From NCBI GenBank assembly GCA_949825045.1, contig OX463806.1:42370208-42434207 (forward strand): a DNA stretch of 64,000 nucleotides. Reading direction: 5' to 3'. Made by a program: the position numbers and the translations under genes. Of this stretch, positions 1 to 10,794 are shown piece after piece. The stretch comes from Argyresthia goedartella (taxonomy: Eukaryota > Arthropoda > Insecta > Lepidoptera > Argyresthiidae). The notes beneath the pieces were generated by a model. It did not search any database, was not told the DNA's origin, and was given only the letters and a program-made list of their open reading frames with translations. Each line of letters begins with the position of its first letter. Position 1 is the stretch's first letter.

Positions 1-215
1 CAGGACATCTCCCTGCCAAAGGTTCCCAAGACACTGGCAGCGTTACCCCGCTGCACAGCCAAGGAAATCCTCTGCATGAGAAATGCCCCGGAGCGGTGGC
101 CAAAACCTCTGTCTCTGAGGCGTCGGCCCATTAAAAAAGGAAAACATATTTCTGGGCCGGGAAAGTGCAAGTTCCAGTGCTCGGCCAAACCCGACCGAGT
201 ACTGGATTTTGAGCG
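1..215 (-). mobile_element. Non-LTR retrotransposon ORF relic (3' end of reverse-transcriptase ORF), cut by window edge
   Basis: On the minus strand a short stretch reads AFLMQRISLAVQRGNAASVLG (split over the positions near 80-20), which resembles the C-terminal end of insect endonuclease/reverse-transcriptase ORFs as I remember them. The flanking codons are in other frames, so the copy is broken. Base composition is richer in G+C than the neighbouring DNA up to about 215. The plus strand is also open from 1 to 321 but gives no recognisable protein. The assignment rests on a short remembered motif and is tentative. Confidence 0.35.
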
Positions 216-321
216 AATTTTCAGTTATAAGCACGAAATTGCTAACCAACAAGATATTTTTATTTTGAACATCTTTAATTCAACACAACTTTTGAGAAAA
301 ACCGTGAACTCGGTCTCCTAA

Positions 322-718
322 ACTGACCGGCCGACTACAGGGGATCCCATACTATGTTACCAGTACCAGTACTAGGCCATTTGGACTTATGAAAATATTA
401 TTTACCTTATTTTAACCTTTTATTAATCATTGTTCAAAATATAGTTTACAATTCGATTAATCTACAGGAAACTTCGTCAATAACTTAAAACTAAACTTAA
501 ACACTTGCTAAACTACAAGATATGGCAGGGAAACAACTTAAAAATTATATGCTTCCAAATAATAATAACCTACTTAAATAATAAATAAATCTAAAATACA
601 TAAAACATGAAAATGAAAATATTACTTAACTAAACAAATAAATGTGGATGAAAGTTTATAACGCAGAAAAAAATACTGAAAATTCACTTGAAAATGTGAT
701 CTCAAGAAGATAATCAAT
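322..718. other. AT-rich non-coding DNA
   Basis: No open frame, splice-bounded exon, tRNA-like box or repeat that I recognise. Dominated by A/T with short A runs. Confidence 0.6.
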
Positions 719-979
719 GGCTAGTATTAAATCGGACATCAAAAATACTGATTTGCACAGCAAAAAAGGATAAAAAAAAACACTTTTTATCTTTTAAATA
801 TTTTATGTGTATGTGTATGTGTGTTTATGTTTTAAGTATTTTTTGTTGTTTTTACATATTCAACCCAACACGAAGGATAAAGGGGGCTTCGCTTACCCTT
901 CACCTAAGCTACCGCAACATTTTGCCATAATATTTGCTGTGCAAATCAGTATTTTTGATGTGTAGTTTAATATTTCCCA
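719..979. mobile_element. MITE family F, copy 1
   Basis: A 260-bp element with terminal inverted repeats: GACATCAAAAATACTGATTT near 735 pairs with the reverse complement near 940-962. The interior carries a stretch that pairs a GGATAAAGGGGG arm with a weaker partner. The same element recurs at 18918-19184 and 24138-24404, and half copies lie near 55385-55455 and 52440-52985. No coding capacity, so a non-autonomous DNA element. Confidence 0.75.
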
Positions 980-999
980 TAGTCAATTAGACCCATCAA

Positions 1000-1190
1000 C
1001 AAAATCTATCTATCCAGCCTCCTGCACCCACTGATGAGTAAAGGCCTCCTCTTGATTTACGCCATTTATTGCGGCCCTGGGCCAACCTGACCTACCCGGA
1101 CCTACAGTGTCGGCGATCCACTGCGGCCCCGCAGCTTTGGATCGGGCGGTTGGTCTTCCTCTCTATCTACGTACGTCCCTTAGCCATCAA
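1000..1190 (-). mobile_element. RTE-like LINE relic, C-terminal end
   Basis: Read on the minus strand in two frames, the segment gives AQGRNKWRK and then EEAFTHQWVQEAG. This matches the usual end of RTE-clade reverse-transcriptase ORFs (AQDR..WR..EEA...W). At least one frameshift lies between the two blocks, so the copy is dead. Similar relics lie near 10800-11110 and 32150-32420. Confidence 0.6.
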
Positions 1191-1732
1191 CAACATGACT
1201 GATGAAAAAATATAAACACAAAATAATATGTCTGTCTGTCTTACTGCTACAAAGCATAATCAGTTGAGCCGTAAACCTGAAATATTACTAGATCTTGTAT
1301 GATATTGTACAGTATTTAAAAAAAATGAACATAAAATAAAGGGTTGCCCCAAAAATAAACGTACGTTTAAATCTTACATGTAAGGGAATTATATTTTTAT
1401 ATTTTGGGATTAATTGTAGTACGAAAGCCCTCGTGTGAGAGTCGAACTCATAATTGTTAGTCGTCAGATCTATTTTCTTACTTTAAATCACATTTAACGA
1501 AGAAATTTAGTAGTGGCCGAGTTTTGGGCCCGCGATGGCCGACCTGAAGTTTGACGGGCGACTACTGGTAAAATTAGACATATTTATGAAAACATACATT
1601 TTAGCCTTTTTGCTTTCTCAGCGTTTAACTTAAGTTATAGCAGTAAAATTCATTAGACGACCTATCCATGCTTGCCAACATGACTTTTTTTCAAATATCC
1701 TGTAAAAAGTTATGAATAAATAGAACAATAAA
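1191..1732. other. Unassigned non-coding DNA
   Basis: No feature supported. Mixed composition with several A-rich runs; no splice-bounded coding block and no tRNA-like box. Confidence 0.5.
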
Positions 1733-2008
1733 TGTAGTCCATAAATGTCCCCACAGAGGGGCACAGGCCTTTACCCGGATACGAGTAAGATTAAGCCATA
1801 CTCCAACACGCTGGCTCAGTGTGCGTAGGTGGAGAGATTTGACGAGCACTTCCACGTAGCGATAGTAGCTGGGACCTACAGCTTAATGTGTTATCGTAAA
1901 CACTGAACATGCGATACTATACTTAAGATATATTAATTATCTCATTGGTACATGGTCAGGACTCGAACTGAGAAGCAAGCGTGAAACACATTAGACCACG
2001 GAGCTCTT
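1733..2008 (-). mobile_element. tRNA-headed SINE, family C with tail type 1
   Basis: On the minus strand it begins with a tRNA-like head (GAGCTCCGTGGTCTAATG, then a degenerate B-box near 1955) and runs into a tail containing CCCGG/ATCCGGGTAAAGGCC-type sequence near 1755-1785. The same head-tail order is found at 22145-22420 (plus) and in pieces at 5618-6230. This is a Pol III-derived retroposon, not a tRNA gene: it has no acceptor stem closure. Confidence 0.75.
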
Positions 2009-2680
2009 CTCTCGAAGATACTGGCTCCTCTACCCTAGTTACCTGCGTAATTATTGTTGATAAAAAAACTACCTGAACATAAATGATATTTTTGTGATAC
2101 AAGTAGGTAACTATTTATTTATTTATATTTTATTATATTATATATTAATTTATTTATATATTTACTTATTTCTTCAATTTCATATTATTTTAAATTTAAG
2201 TTCAAATATAAAATTACGAACCCATATTTCTAAGTGATATGGCTTATATGATATGACTTAGTTTAAGTTTAGTTCATAAGCTTATTTAATTCCAAATCTA
2301 ATTTATTTGAATATATGTATTTGATTTAATTATTCACCCATTTATCGTAATGAAAAATGGGAGAAGCCACAATGGGCCTTAAAACACAGGTTTTATAACT
2401 TAGTTTAAGGTACCACTGTATTTTTTCTCCAGTGTACTGTATGGTGAATAAATTTCATTTTCATTTTCATAATAAATATATATATATATATATAAGACAC
2501 TCTAACTCATATTTCATTTCATCCAAATAGATGGTACTAATTGTCGATGTATTCTGTCATAAAGATTTCATAATAGGCCACATCAATTACAGAAGCAAAG
2601 CAGTCCCTGTCGTTATCAATTGGCTTTCTGTAAGCTTATAGAGGCAATTGCTATAGATTGCATATTCATTGGGGCGCGCC
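2009..2680. other. AT-rich DNA with a LINE-tail-like segment and a (TA)n run
   Basis: Near 2435-2470 the text GTACTGTATGGTGAATAAAT followed by repeated CATTTT resembles the 3' end of a non-LTR element with a simple-repeat tail. A (TA)n run follows at about 2478-2494. Nothing else is recognisable. Confidence 0.4.
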
Positions 2681-2689
2681 GTAAACTAG

Positions 2690-2897
2690 TATTTAAACAG
2701 ACCAGGTCATTGCCTTTGAGAGTTGAGATCATTTCCCAGTCAGAACAGTAGAGTGCAGTTCAGCTTTGAACTTCCGTTAAGTTGGCAGAAATGAAACAAG
2801 TGTTGCCAGTTTTTGTAAAATGTGTTACCCAAAAGTTGGGGAAAAAAATCACTTTACTAACTCCTACTTTAGATGTTTATATAAGTTGCCGACACTC
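2690..2897 (+). promoter_or_regulatory. Candidate promoter and short first exon (weak)
   Basis: A TATTTAAA box (2690-2697) precedes a G/C-richer leader. A start codon follows at 2791 with AAA CAA, and a 35-codon frame runs to a textbook donor GTAAGTAT at 2898, just before an in-frame stop. Short first exons of this form occur in insect secreted-protein genes. The peptide (MKQVLPVFVKCV...) is not recognised, is not a convincing signal peptide, and I found no second exon. It may be chance or part of a transposon. Confidence 0.2.
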
Positions 2898-3086
2898 GTA
2901 AGTATATCATTTACGTATTTCGTATTGTGACTAGGTTGGAAGTAGATTAGGTACTTTCAAACCTGCCATCTTATTTTTTTCAAGCTTTTTCTTTGTCGAT
3001 AAAATGTACTCCTCTTCCACCCTGTTCGATATGTGCATTGAATAAAGACTCACACTTTATAATAAGGACTACAAGTACATTAAATT

Positions 3087-3410
3087 ATTTTATCTTCACA
3101 CGTATCATAAACCCTCTTTACTGCGTTCAAAAACCGCACGTTACGGCCAGAATAATGGTAATACTACTTGGTAAAAAAGCATTTCTTATCTTAATATTGA
3201 TACATTATGACCATAATGTATCAATATTTCCTGAACACATCAAAGAGAGCTTATAATATGTGTATAGATAAACTAGTGTATAAAACTGCACATAATTAGG
3301 AATTAAAACTCTCGAGAGATGTTATCATGAAACTCGCCTTCGGCTCGTTGCATAAACCCACTCTCGAGTTTTAATGCCCTCCATTATGTATCTGTCACAT
3401 AAACTACTAT
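3087..3410 (+). mobile_element. MITE family E, copy 1 (internally deleted)
   Basis: Begins with CACACGTATCATAAACCCTC and has the inverted partner of that end internally (AAAGAGAGCTTATAATATGT near 3241). It then carries a hairpin in which ATTAAAACTCTCGAG pairs with CTCGAGTTTTAAT near 3375. Compared with the copy at 60197-60677 it lacks the central direct repeats. Other copies are at 28445-28880 and 53695-54115. Confidence 0.75.
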
Positions 3411-3824
3411 TAAAACCAAATGCAAAGTATATATATTTATCAAGGATCATTTAGTTCTTATATACTTTTCATGTGTGGTGTACGTTTCTTTAAACTTGAA
3501 AAACCGCGCCTCGAGACCGTTTCCGCGGGGGGAGAGTACATAATTTTTCACTTAGCTCTATAACGTATATATCTCGATAGATAAAACGACTGCATTAATT
3601 TTCCCAAATTTTTGTTCTAATGTTGTATTATACTGTCTTCATCAGCATGTGAAGTCCATATTTATTTGCCAAAAACGAACTTTTAGTGACTCAACGAACT
3701 GACAAGTGAGAACCTTCTCCTTTTTTGTAGTATGTTACTAACCGTGGCGCCCGGTTTAACTAAAAGTAGTAGCCCTCTTTGCAGTTAATAAGTAATATAA
3801 ACATTTTTAAAAATACCACACACT
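3411..3824. other. Unassigned intronic or flanking DNA
   Basis: No repeat or coding signal recognised; one G run near 3527-3534. Confidence 0.5.
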
Positions 3825-3825
3825 C

Positions 3826-3905
3826 TGCTTTGGCCCCACACTAGGATACCCTGGGTCGTGGCAACCAGAAACAGCGACGTCACACATATATAAACATCCA
3901 AGCCC
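3826..3905 (-). mobile_element. SINE family B, 3' body fragment
   Basis: Matches the body of the family seen complete at 12442-12658 (CCCCACACTAGGATACCC then AACATCCAAG), without the tRNA-like head. Confidence 0.7.
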
Positions 3906-4175
3906 TGGGGCCAATTTCATAAAAATATTAGGAATAATTATAATAGCTTTTAACCATATGAAATTTATAGTAGCTATTAAATTAGTATGGTCAAAATAAC
4001 AACACTATTATTTCTAGGAAACAGGCACCTGGGGATCTTTTGTCCTCCCTCCCCAGCATTGATTCGAGCCGTCCATTCTCGCTCAGGCGGCAAAGCCTCG
4101 AGCCGCAACGCCGCAGCGAATAAAGAATATTTCGATTTGACGGATTGATTGCCAAAGTATTGAAGGAGTACGCAC

Positions 4176-4289
4176 CCGCCCCGCAGTTGTGCTCGTCCGT
4201 GCGGTCGTCGCAGTCGAAGGTCTGGTCGCAGCGTTGGGCGAGGCGAATGCAGCGCGTGTGGTCGCACTGGAACTCGTCGTGGGGACATT
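4176..4289 (-). CDS. trol: Perlecan-like exon: LDL-receptor class A module 3
   Basis: The exon follows an acceptor (cccccag) at 4290 and ends before GTGCGT at 4175; both flanking introns are phase 1, length 114 nt. It encodes a complete LDLa module with six cysteines, from ECPHDEFQC through CIRLAQRC to DRTDEHNC. The acidic calcium-site residues of the CDQTFDCDDRTDE segment are all present. In perlecan such modules form domain II and fold around one calcium ion in the extracellular matrix. It is the last coding block before the window ends, so further modules should lie beyond position 1. Confidence 0.85.
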
Positions 4290-5320
4290 CTGGGGGACAT
4301 TGTGCGTTGGTAAACAAAGAGAGGACCGAAGGACCAAAGCCTAAACTGGATTGGTATAGAGGGTGCGCGATTGTGTTGCGGTAGCGCTCACTGACCCGAC
4401 TCATCCATGGTCCATGGTAACTGTCGGTAACCGCTACCATGATACGCTAAACGACGTCGTCGCGAGCAACGTATTTCACGCAATAAGTATCGCTAACCCA
4501 ATCATAAGCGTACAGTGGTAGACAGGCGTCAAAGATCACTATTGCAACGCTTACGCGTACCTACTAAACCCAGGAGCTAGGTTAGGTATCTCTTCATCTC
4601 TTGACACATTATGTAGCTCCCCTTTCAAATTCAAATCACAAGTGCTAAAATATATCTCGTGAGAAATGATCGCGTTCTGATTGGTCTCGGTCAATGTGAA
4701 GTTGGCGAACATCAGTCAAACAAATTTTAATATGATATATATGGCGGAGCGGCTTCGCTACGCGTTTTTTGTATTCTTGTAGTTCCCCGTCATAAAACTA
4801 ATTGTTTATCATTTAAGAGAGGCACCTTCCTAGGTTTCTGAAATCCATATCGACACTATCGGTCCTTTGTTGAGCATAATACCATCAGACCTCAGAATAA
4901 CGAAACTCTTTGCTAACAAACTTAATGCATCGCAATGTCAAAAATAACTTCCGCTACCAACAAAGAGGTTGAATGTAGGAAATAAATTAAATCAACGACG
5001 AAGGAGTTAGAGTGCTGCCTGATCTATGGCTACCAACGCCATAGACTGAACATTCCATACAAAATATTCTTTACGCTTTTCGTAATTTTATTTCATCCAA
5101 ACCACCTCTGGACTGAGGAGAATAAAACCAAATAGGATTATACAAACCGATCGGGCCATTTAAGAGATTTAGTAAGACTACAGCGATTAATTTCTATAAT
5201 TATAGAATACAGAACCGCTAGAAGTTCAGTGGGCAGACCACTGCTGAAGGATGGATGACATCATAGCCATAGGGGGCAGGTAGTCTATTTTGAAGCTGCC
5301 TATCTCCTTTATTATTGTTA
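4290..5320. other. Intron between LDLa exons 2 and 3, no feature seen
   Basis: No additional cysteine-rich exon, tRNA-like box or recognised repeat. A short palindrome CCATGGTCCATGG lies near 4406. Confidence 0.5.
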
Positions 5321-5328
5321 TCCTAAAT

Positions 5329-5444
5329 TTATTCTGTAACTCAAACCGAACGAAAACTGTGGAATTTTGGCTGTTTTCTCTTACACAAAACGTCAATTTG
5401 ACACTGACTTCGCTCGTTTAACGTGGGTTTGAGTTACTGAATAA
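5329..5444. mobile_element. Small inverted-repeat MITE
   Basis: TTATTCTGTAACTCAAACC at 5329 pairs with GGTTTGAGTTACTGAATAA ending at 5444, one mismatch in about 19 bp. The 116-bp unit has no coding capacity. Only one copy is evident in this window. Confidence 0.5.
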
Positions 5445-5617
5445 GTCGCTGATTAAGAGTTTCCGACAGAGGTTAGAAACAACTAGCGCCATCTATGGAT
5501 TTGAGCACGAAGAAAAGTCCTGTTATGCTCCCTTGCTCCAAGCGGTCCGTGAGATCATCAAAAGTAAAAAGAACTTACTGCCGATTTGGGACAAAACTCA
5601 GTAAAATAATATATAAA

Positions 5618-5825
5618 TGTAGCCCATTAAGGTCCTCACCCAGGAGGCACAGGCCTTTACCCGCATGCGAGTAAGATTAAGCCATACTCCATCACGCTGG
5701 CTCAGTGCGGTTTGATGGTGGGATTTTACGAGCACTACCACGTAGCGATAGTAGCCGGGACCTACAGCTCAACGTGTCATCCGAAACACTGAACGTCCGA
5801 GTATGTTCTTAAGATAAATTAACCA
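5618..5825 (-). mobile_element. SINE family C tail type 1 (tail part)
   Basis: Matches 1733-1930: GGCACAGGCCTTTACCCGC, then GCTGGCTCAGTGCGG, then the CGTAGCGATAGTAGC block. The head is missing here and a head-like piece lies at 6184-6230, so the copy seems to have been split or partly deleted. Confidence 0.65.
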
Positions 5826-6183
5826 GTGGCCCTGTGGGCAGTAGACCTCGCTAACAGGGGGGACTATGAACCAATTTATAGGTAAGTATTTTACATTCAA
5901 TCAAAATCAAGTAGTAAAGTAGCGGCACCAATAACTTTGTAAACTACATTTTGCGATATAAAATACAATCTATTGACTATATCAATCTATTGAAAATAGT
6001 TATAGTCTATTTCACTCACTGACATAGTCTGTATAGATCCTCTTTACTAATCCGTCTCCTACTTCGAGGAGTCCAAACTTGGTATGTTTTGAAAATATTT
6101 CTTGTATTTTTAGAAAACAGGCGGCCGAAAGGTAATGGTATATTTTTAGAACAGGCTCATGAAGCTCTTTAATTTGAGACCAT

Positions 6184-6230
6184 CTCCTGTGTGAGAAGCA
6201 AGCATGAAACCCATTAGACCATAGAGCTCT
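6184..6230 (-). mobile_element. SINE family C head fragment
   Basis: TGTGTGAGAAGCAAGC followed by ACCCATTAGACCATAGAGCTC is the reverse of the tRNA-like head. It may be the other end of the copy at 5618-5825, with about 360 bp between them. Confidence 0.6.
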
Positions 6231-6321
6231 CAACGGACCAGTGAAAACGGACGTTACTTATGTAATAATATATATACCCTAACTCTAAATACCAATCTGT
6301 TACCTCACGATTGAAACCAAC

Positions 6322-6528
6322 CTATGAAGTTCGACTTGGTCGTACAGTCGTGTTCGTCATCGCCATACGGGCAGAAAGGTCTGCCGTCGCACGTCTGCTC
6401 GGAACAATATGACAGTTCACTGTTCTCACACTTCGTAGCCTGACCCCCGTCGCTACAAATATGCGGCGGAAGAGTCGTGGGCGGGGCAGCTTCCTCGGCT
6501 GCGTTCCTAGATGGCGGTGTGTAGTCGT
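6322..6528 (-). CDS. trol: Perlecan-like exon: Ala/Pro/Thr linker and LDLa module 2
   Basis: The acceptor is the AG at 6530-6529 after a T-rich tract. Of the two possible AGs only this one keeps phase with the previous exon; the later one near 6508 does not. The donor is GTTGGT at 6321, forced because a TGA follows in frame. The first part is an acidic then Ala-Pro-Thr-rich linker (DYTPPSRNAAEEAAPPTTL), suitable for O-glycosylation. The module that follows has six cysteines (CSDGG...KC...YC...TC...FC...DC), but its middle is unusual, with TCDGRPFCPYGDDEHDC in place of the common CD..DC.DGSDE. The acidic GDDE end is kept. Length 207 nt, phase 1 on both sides. Confidence 0.8.
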   Translation of the reverse strand, partial: TTTHRHLGTQPRKLPRPRLFRRIFVATGVRLRSVRTVNCHIVPSRRATADLSARMAMTNTTVRPSRTS

Positions 6529-6975
6529 CTGTGTCGTCGGTAAAAAACAAAAGATTAACGAAAACAAAAAGGGGCGTATTTGATCGCAAGTAATTGTTAA
6601 GTGCGATTTAATATTCCCCAAAATAAAAAGCAATGAAAAATCGAGTCGAAGTTTGAGTTTCTCAAATGGTTTTGTAGAAATAGTAGGTGGTGGGTAGAGT
6701 ACCGAGCGAAATGTAATAACACTTCCGAGTCACAGAATAATTGTCAGTATTGTAGTAGGCAATAGAAAGGTCGTTTTCACATTAGTTCAGCAGCCGCGCG
6801 GCAGCTGCAAATTATCAATAGATTTCTATTGTTAAAGTGCCCAGAGAAAGAGTTGACAGGGCATCCATGCTCGAAGCAGCCAGTTACCTCATCATATAAT
6901 AAGGACATAAAGGAATTCCAATCCCTTTTGGAAAATTGGCCAACCAGCAGCCTTAGATTGTAATACTGATATTAA
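6529..6975. other. Intron DNA without recognised features
   Basis: No repeat family or exon found. Confidence 0.5.
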
Positions 6976-6977
6976 GG

Positions 6978-7185
6978 GCAATTTAAAAATAGACCAATCA
7001 CAAACAAACCACAAACATTTACATACACCACCACACAAGGATACCCTATGTCGTGGGAACCAGAAACAGCGACGTAAAACACATATAAACATCCAACGCC
7101 TGAGTTTTTTTTCTGTATCCCCAGGGATCGAGCCCAGGACCTCTCGCAAGGTAAGCAGAGCCACAACCGCACCACCACATAGACC
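6978..7185 (-). mobile_element. SINE family B, diverged copy
   Basis: On the minus strand a degenerate head (TGGTGCGGTTGTGGCTCTGC, B-box near 7120-7135) is followed by the family body with ACGACATAGGGTATCC. More diverged than the copies at 12442 and 19911. Confidence 0.7.
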
Positions 7186-7256
7186 AAATCGTTATTTGAC
7201 ACGAACTGTTTTTATTTCGACTTTACGTGGCTCGTCTCATATATCGTCTCATCACA

Positions 7257-7493
7257 TATACTCTGACGAGCAATGAAAAAGTTCCACCCACAAAATGGCG
7301 ACAAACACCCAACCAATTTTTTAAAACATTTAATTTAAAATTTGAACACAATATCGACGTTTTTACTTGGTAATATTCTGATGCGCTGTTAAACCTACTT
7401 CAATATTGCAGACGGCGTCATTAAGCTAACCTTTCCCGTTTAGGAGTAATTTGGTCCTGTCTCACTGGAACTTTTTCATTGCTCGTCAGTGTA
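7257..7493. mobile_element. Tc1/mariner-like MITE
   Basis: CTGACGAGCAATGAAAAAGT at 7268 has its exact reverse complement ending at 7490, about 24 bp of perfect terminal repeat, with TA next to both ends. The 235-bp interior has no open frame. A lone end of the same family lies at 44846-44882. Confidence 0.75.
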
Positions 7494-7846
7494 TTATCAA
7501 ATCCGCAATAAAACACAACTCGTGTGAAATTATCGTGTTGGGATTGGTATTTTTTTCAAAGCGATCAAAATTCCTAGATGTAATACCACAGGAATAGAAT
7601 TGGATGATAAGACCACAGGCCCAATGGTATTATAACTACTTTCCGCCAGGTACTGAATTGAAAGTATCTGTAAGTCAGTTATGTAGTCATGTTTTTAGTA
7701 AACAAACAATAAAATCAAAAACGTAAAAATCCGGTTAATAAAATGCATGGTATCATTCATTCAAGATAGTAGAGGACGAATTCATTTTTGCCAAGCCGTT
7801 AGATAGTAATTCCCGACAGTGCGCGTCATTGATCAATGTTATCAGG

Positions 7847-7989
7847 AGCTCTATTTTTGAATCACTCGCCTCGGAAGCGAGCGCTCGCCAAGCGATACGA
7901 TTGGTAGAGACTAGTTAAATCGAGCTAAATGAAATAATCGTTACGCTTGGCGAGCGTACGCCACGACGCGAGTGATTCAAAAATAGAGA
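7847..7989. mobile_element. Foldback MITE family G, copy 1
   Basis: Almost the whole unit folds back. Its left arm has GAATCACTCGC and GCGAGCGCTCGCCAAGCG; the right arm has CGCTTGGCGAGCG and GCGAGTGATTC. It is flanked by GAGCTCTATTTTT and its inverse. A second copy lies at 35156-35304. Confidence 0.75.
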
Positions 7990-9313
7990 CCCAGTTCTTT
8001 TTCAGTAGATTTTTTCCCGTCTTTTTTACGTACGTAGGTAGGTACTGAATCTCCTACTACGAGGATAACAAGGTATAAAGAAAATGTGACGTATCGGATA
8101 AACAGGCTTTAACAGAGAGGTGTATACAGTCATATTTAAGGGATTGTTGGGGACATAATTATGAAAACGAGTTGATCAGAGAAAATATTTTTCACTACTC
8201 AATAGAAGTGAAAAATTAATTTTTTCAGATTTATTTCAATGTCAACCCCCTAAAATATGTCAACCGCTTTCTGTTACCTCCTGTATAGAGTGAAGTACCC
8301 CTCGTACAGGTTCAGGTCCTTTACTTCTTCGTTTTATTACTCGTTATATTGTCTTTCTACGTCTACTAAAGTCGCTCTACCAAATAAATTGTATTGTGCT
8401 TAACATTATTATTAAGCTTAACATTTTGATTCGGCTGTAATTTTTTGCCAAAATACATTGAAATTTACTAGAAATTTACCTCCGTTTATAGACATTTTAC
8501 CTCTGACAGTGTCATCAAAACACATGATGTAAAGGACTCAGTCAGTCTCCCTTTTATTTTCTAAGCTAAAGAAGGTTGAGGAGTTTGACGCTCTGTCCTT
8601 ATTTCCTGTGTTTTCATGGCACAAGTCATAGGTAAAATATCTGTGATCGGTCTGTTAACTTACTACTCTTGAATGAAATACACCGTTTGCATAAACACTA
8701 ACAACATAAAGTAAAATCTGAGTCATATGGTTCTTGCATTTTACACTTGGCTGTTCGGACGTTGCTAAACCAGCGATAGGGTGCTTGAGATTCCTGAACA
8801 AAAACTAGAGTAGCAAAATCACAAAATCACAAAACTGCTAGGTGTAAAAGGGAACAACCATTCGAGTGATTACCACAAAAATTTGAACATCGAAAAAGTA
8901 AGCGAGTAAAGTTGATTTGGTATTGAGAAGTAACTTTGCGCGGTTTTAGGCCTCGCCTTTTCAGCATGGAAATACAGATAAGTTAAGGGCCAAAAGATGG
9001 AAATTGAGTAAATACTAGAAAGCACGAATAATGACGCATCGAAACCCAACTATCAGTGACTCTTGTGAACAATAAAATAAAGAATGTGGACTCGCGTTAT
9101 TATTCGTACTTCCTTGCTGATCTGGAGTCTTCTTAGACATTCGATATAACCTTCTATACAACATCTTTTTTGACTCGAGATTAATGCCTGACTCGCCTTT
9201 TATCTTCCGGTCATTAATCATAATTTTCAGAAGATTTGCGCTGTCGGATAAGGGCTCGCTTACACACTCGATGCACAAATGTTTAGGAGCACCCCAATCT
9301 CGTGTAAAGTAAC
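7990..9313. other. Intron between LDLa exons 1 and 2, no feature seen
   Basis: More than 1.3 kb of AT-rich sequence without a recognised repeat, tRNA-like box or splice-bounded coding block. Confidence 0.5.
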
Positions 9314-9445
9314 CTGAGATGCGTTTGGCGCAATTCTCCTCATCAGTCCCGTCCAGGCAGTCGATCTTCTGGTCGCAGACGGCGGAACTCGGCACACAGA
9401 AGCCGTTCCCGCAACGAAACTCGCGCCCGTGAGATGCGCACTCCA
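9314..9445 (-). CDS. trol: Perlecan-like exon: LDL-receptor class A module 1
   Basis: Acceptor AG at 9447-9446 (TGGTATTAG), donor GTTACT at 9313; 132 nt, phase 1 on both sides. It encodes [17 protein letters not shown] and then [16 protein letters not shown], a textbook LDLa module with six cysteines and a full acidic calcium site. The first base of the following exon joins it directly to the linker of module 2. The 200-codon open frame that surrounds this exon (9015-9617) is intron read-through on both sides and is not the protein. The donor is weaker than average, so its exact base is slightly uncertain, but the phase supports it. Confidence 0.87.
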
Positions 9446-10640
9446 CTAATACCATGTCTGTGTAGAAACCAGCCTCGTTAATGCTTGATTCACAGGCTTG
9501 CCAACCTCTCAAAAGCAATAAGGCCAACGGTAATGTACGCCAAGAGACAAAGGGAGGGAGTTTGCCAAGGCTGGCAAGCATGTAAATCAGCATTACATCC
9601 ACACCTAACATCTCCATAGGGTATAATTTTTAGATCACGTGATTGTCCCAATAACATTGGCATTTGGGCGGACAGTTGCTCACCTCCGCCGGAAATATTT
9701 AAATCCCAAAGCTCTGTACGTTCTCCGTTGGTATTGGTAACGAGCGGCAAACACTTTTCAAGACATTAATTTCCAGATTCTCTGTAGATATCCTTACCAA
9801 ATTGTAATCTTTCAAATACAGCTGACACTGGAAAACGTGTCAATAGCAGGCCAATCAAAATATAAACAAGAAGAAAATTGGCATTTGGTCTTGATCAGGT
9901 GTGCACATTGTCACACGGTCAAACCTTCCATCTTCACCGCTTTTCATAATTAAGCCCAGTCGCCTGTAAGTATGGTGTACTATGGTAATCCAGGTCACCA
10001 ATCTGGGTGAAGATGTCCTCAGGCCCTGCACCATTGCTGTGGGCTCAAGAGTGTAATGACTGGATGAAGACTTTCTCAGTGGATTACCAGACCTTAGATT
10101 ACCCTAAGTCCTAAAGTTCTGTAAGATCATTTCCCATCATTACAAGGATTATGAAATTTATGATAATTTATTTACAATATTTATATCAATTAAACACAAC
10201 CAATTTGCAAAAGAGACCTAAAAATCAATCTATGGGAGTTCCTACACCCCCGCCCAGTGCAAATAAGAGGCAGAAATAGGTTTACTAAGTATTTATATAA
10301 AGGTGGCCCATTGCAAAGGGTCTTTAGCGCGAAATCGGAAACTATAAGAGATAGAAGTTTTTGTTGTTAGGAACCATGGCATCGATTTAGTTAAAAGTAA
10401 AAAAAAATATTTGCCTAGCCGGAAATTTAAAAAGTGGAAATCCAAAAAAGTGGAAAGTGTTCATTATTTTATAAAATGTTTTAATGTATTGTTGGTATGT
10501 ATTAGAGTATTACCTATATGGTTTATATTGATTTAAGTTATTGTGTACGTAGTCTATTTTTAGCAATTAGGGTTATCAGTATGTATTGTTAATAGTGTTA
10601 GTACTCGTAGTATTTATGGAGTTTTATTGCATGCGCAGGT
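9446..10640. other. Long intron segment without recognised features
   Basis: No additional SEA or LDLa-type coding block, and no repeat family identified by eye. Confidence 0.45.
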
Positions 10641-10659
10641 CTTTTTCCGCTTAACCTTT

Positions 10660-10788
10660 CCTACCCATTATGGTTTGCTAAAAGAAATCTCTTGTTAGAA
10701 ATAAGCTCGTCTTTGTACATCTTTAATCAATTATAAGTTATCTGTATGTCTGTTTTGTGAAGTACAATAAAGAAATTGCGAATTACGA
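10660..10788 (+). mobile_element. Non-LTR retrotransposon 3' end
   Basis: GAAATCTCTTGTTAGAAATA followed by AGCTCGTCTTTGTACATC and then GTACAATAAAGAAATT is the kind of untranslated end seen on CR1/Jockey-like elements. Related text occurs near 28375-28405, 28935-28965 and 32950-32990. Confidence 0.5.
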
Positions 10789-10794
10789 TTTGGA

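Noticed and set aside
4083..4384. Overlapping frames on both strands around LDLa exon 3
   Set aside because: GC-rich coding DNA opens other frames; only the frame with six spaced cysteines and matching splice phase is kept.
6500..6512. Alternative acceptor TTCCTAG/ATCTAG near 6508 for the LDLa 2 exon
   Set aside because: It would need two bases from the previous exon, which supplies one; the frame would break.
9015..9617. A 200-codon minus-strand open frame as a complete gene
   Set aside because: Only 9314-9445 is protein-like. Splice sites bound it in the right phase and the rest shows no conserved pattern, so the frame is intron read-through.
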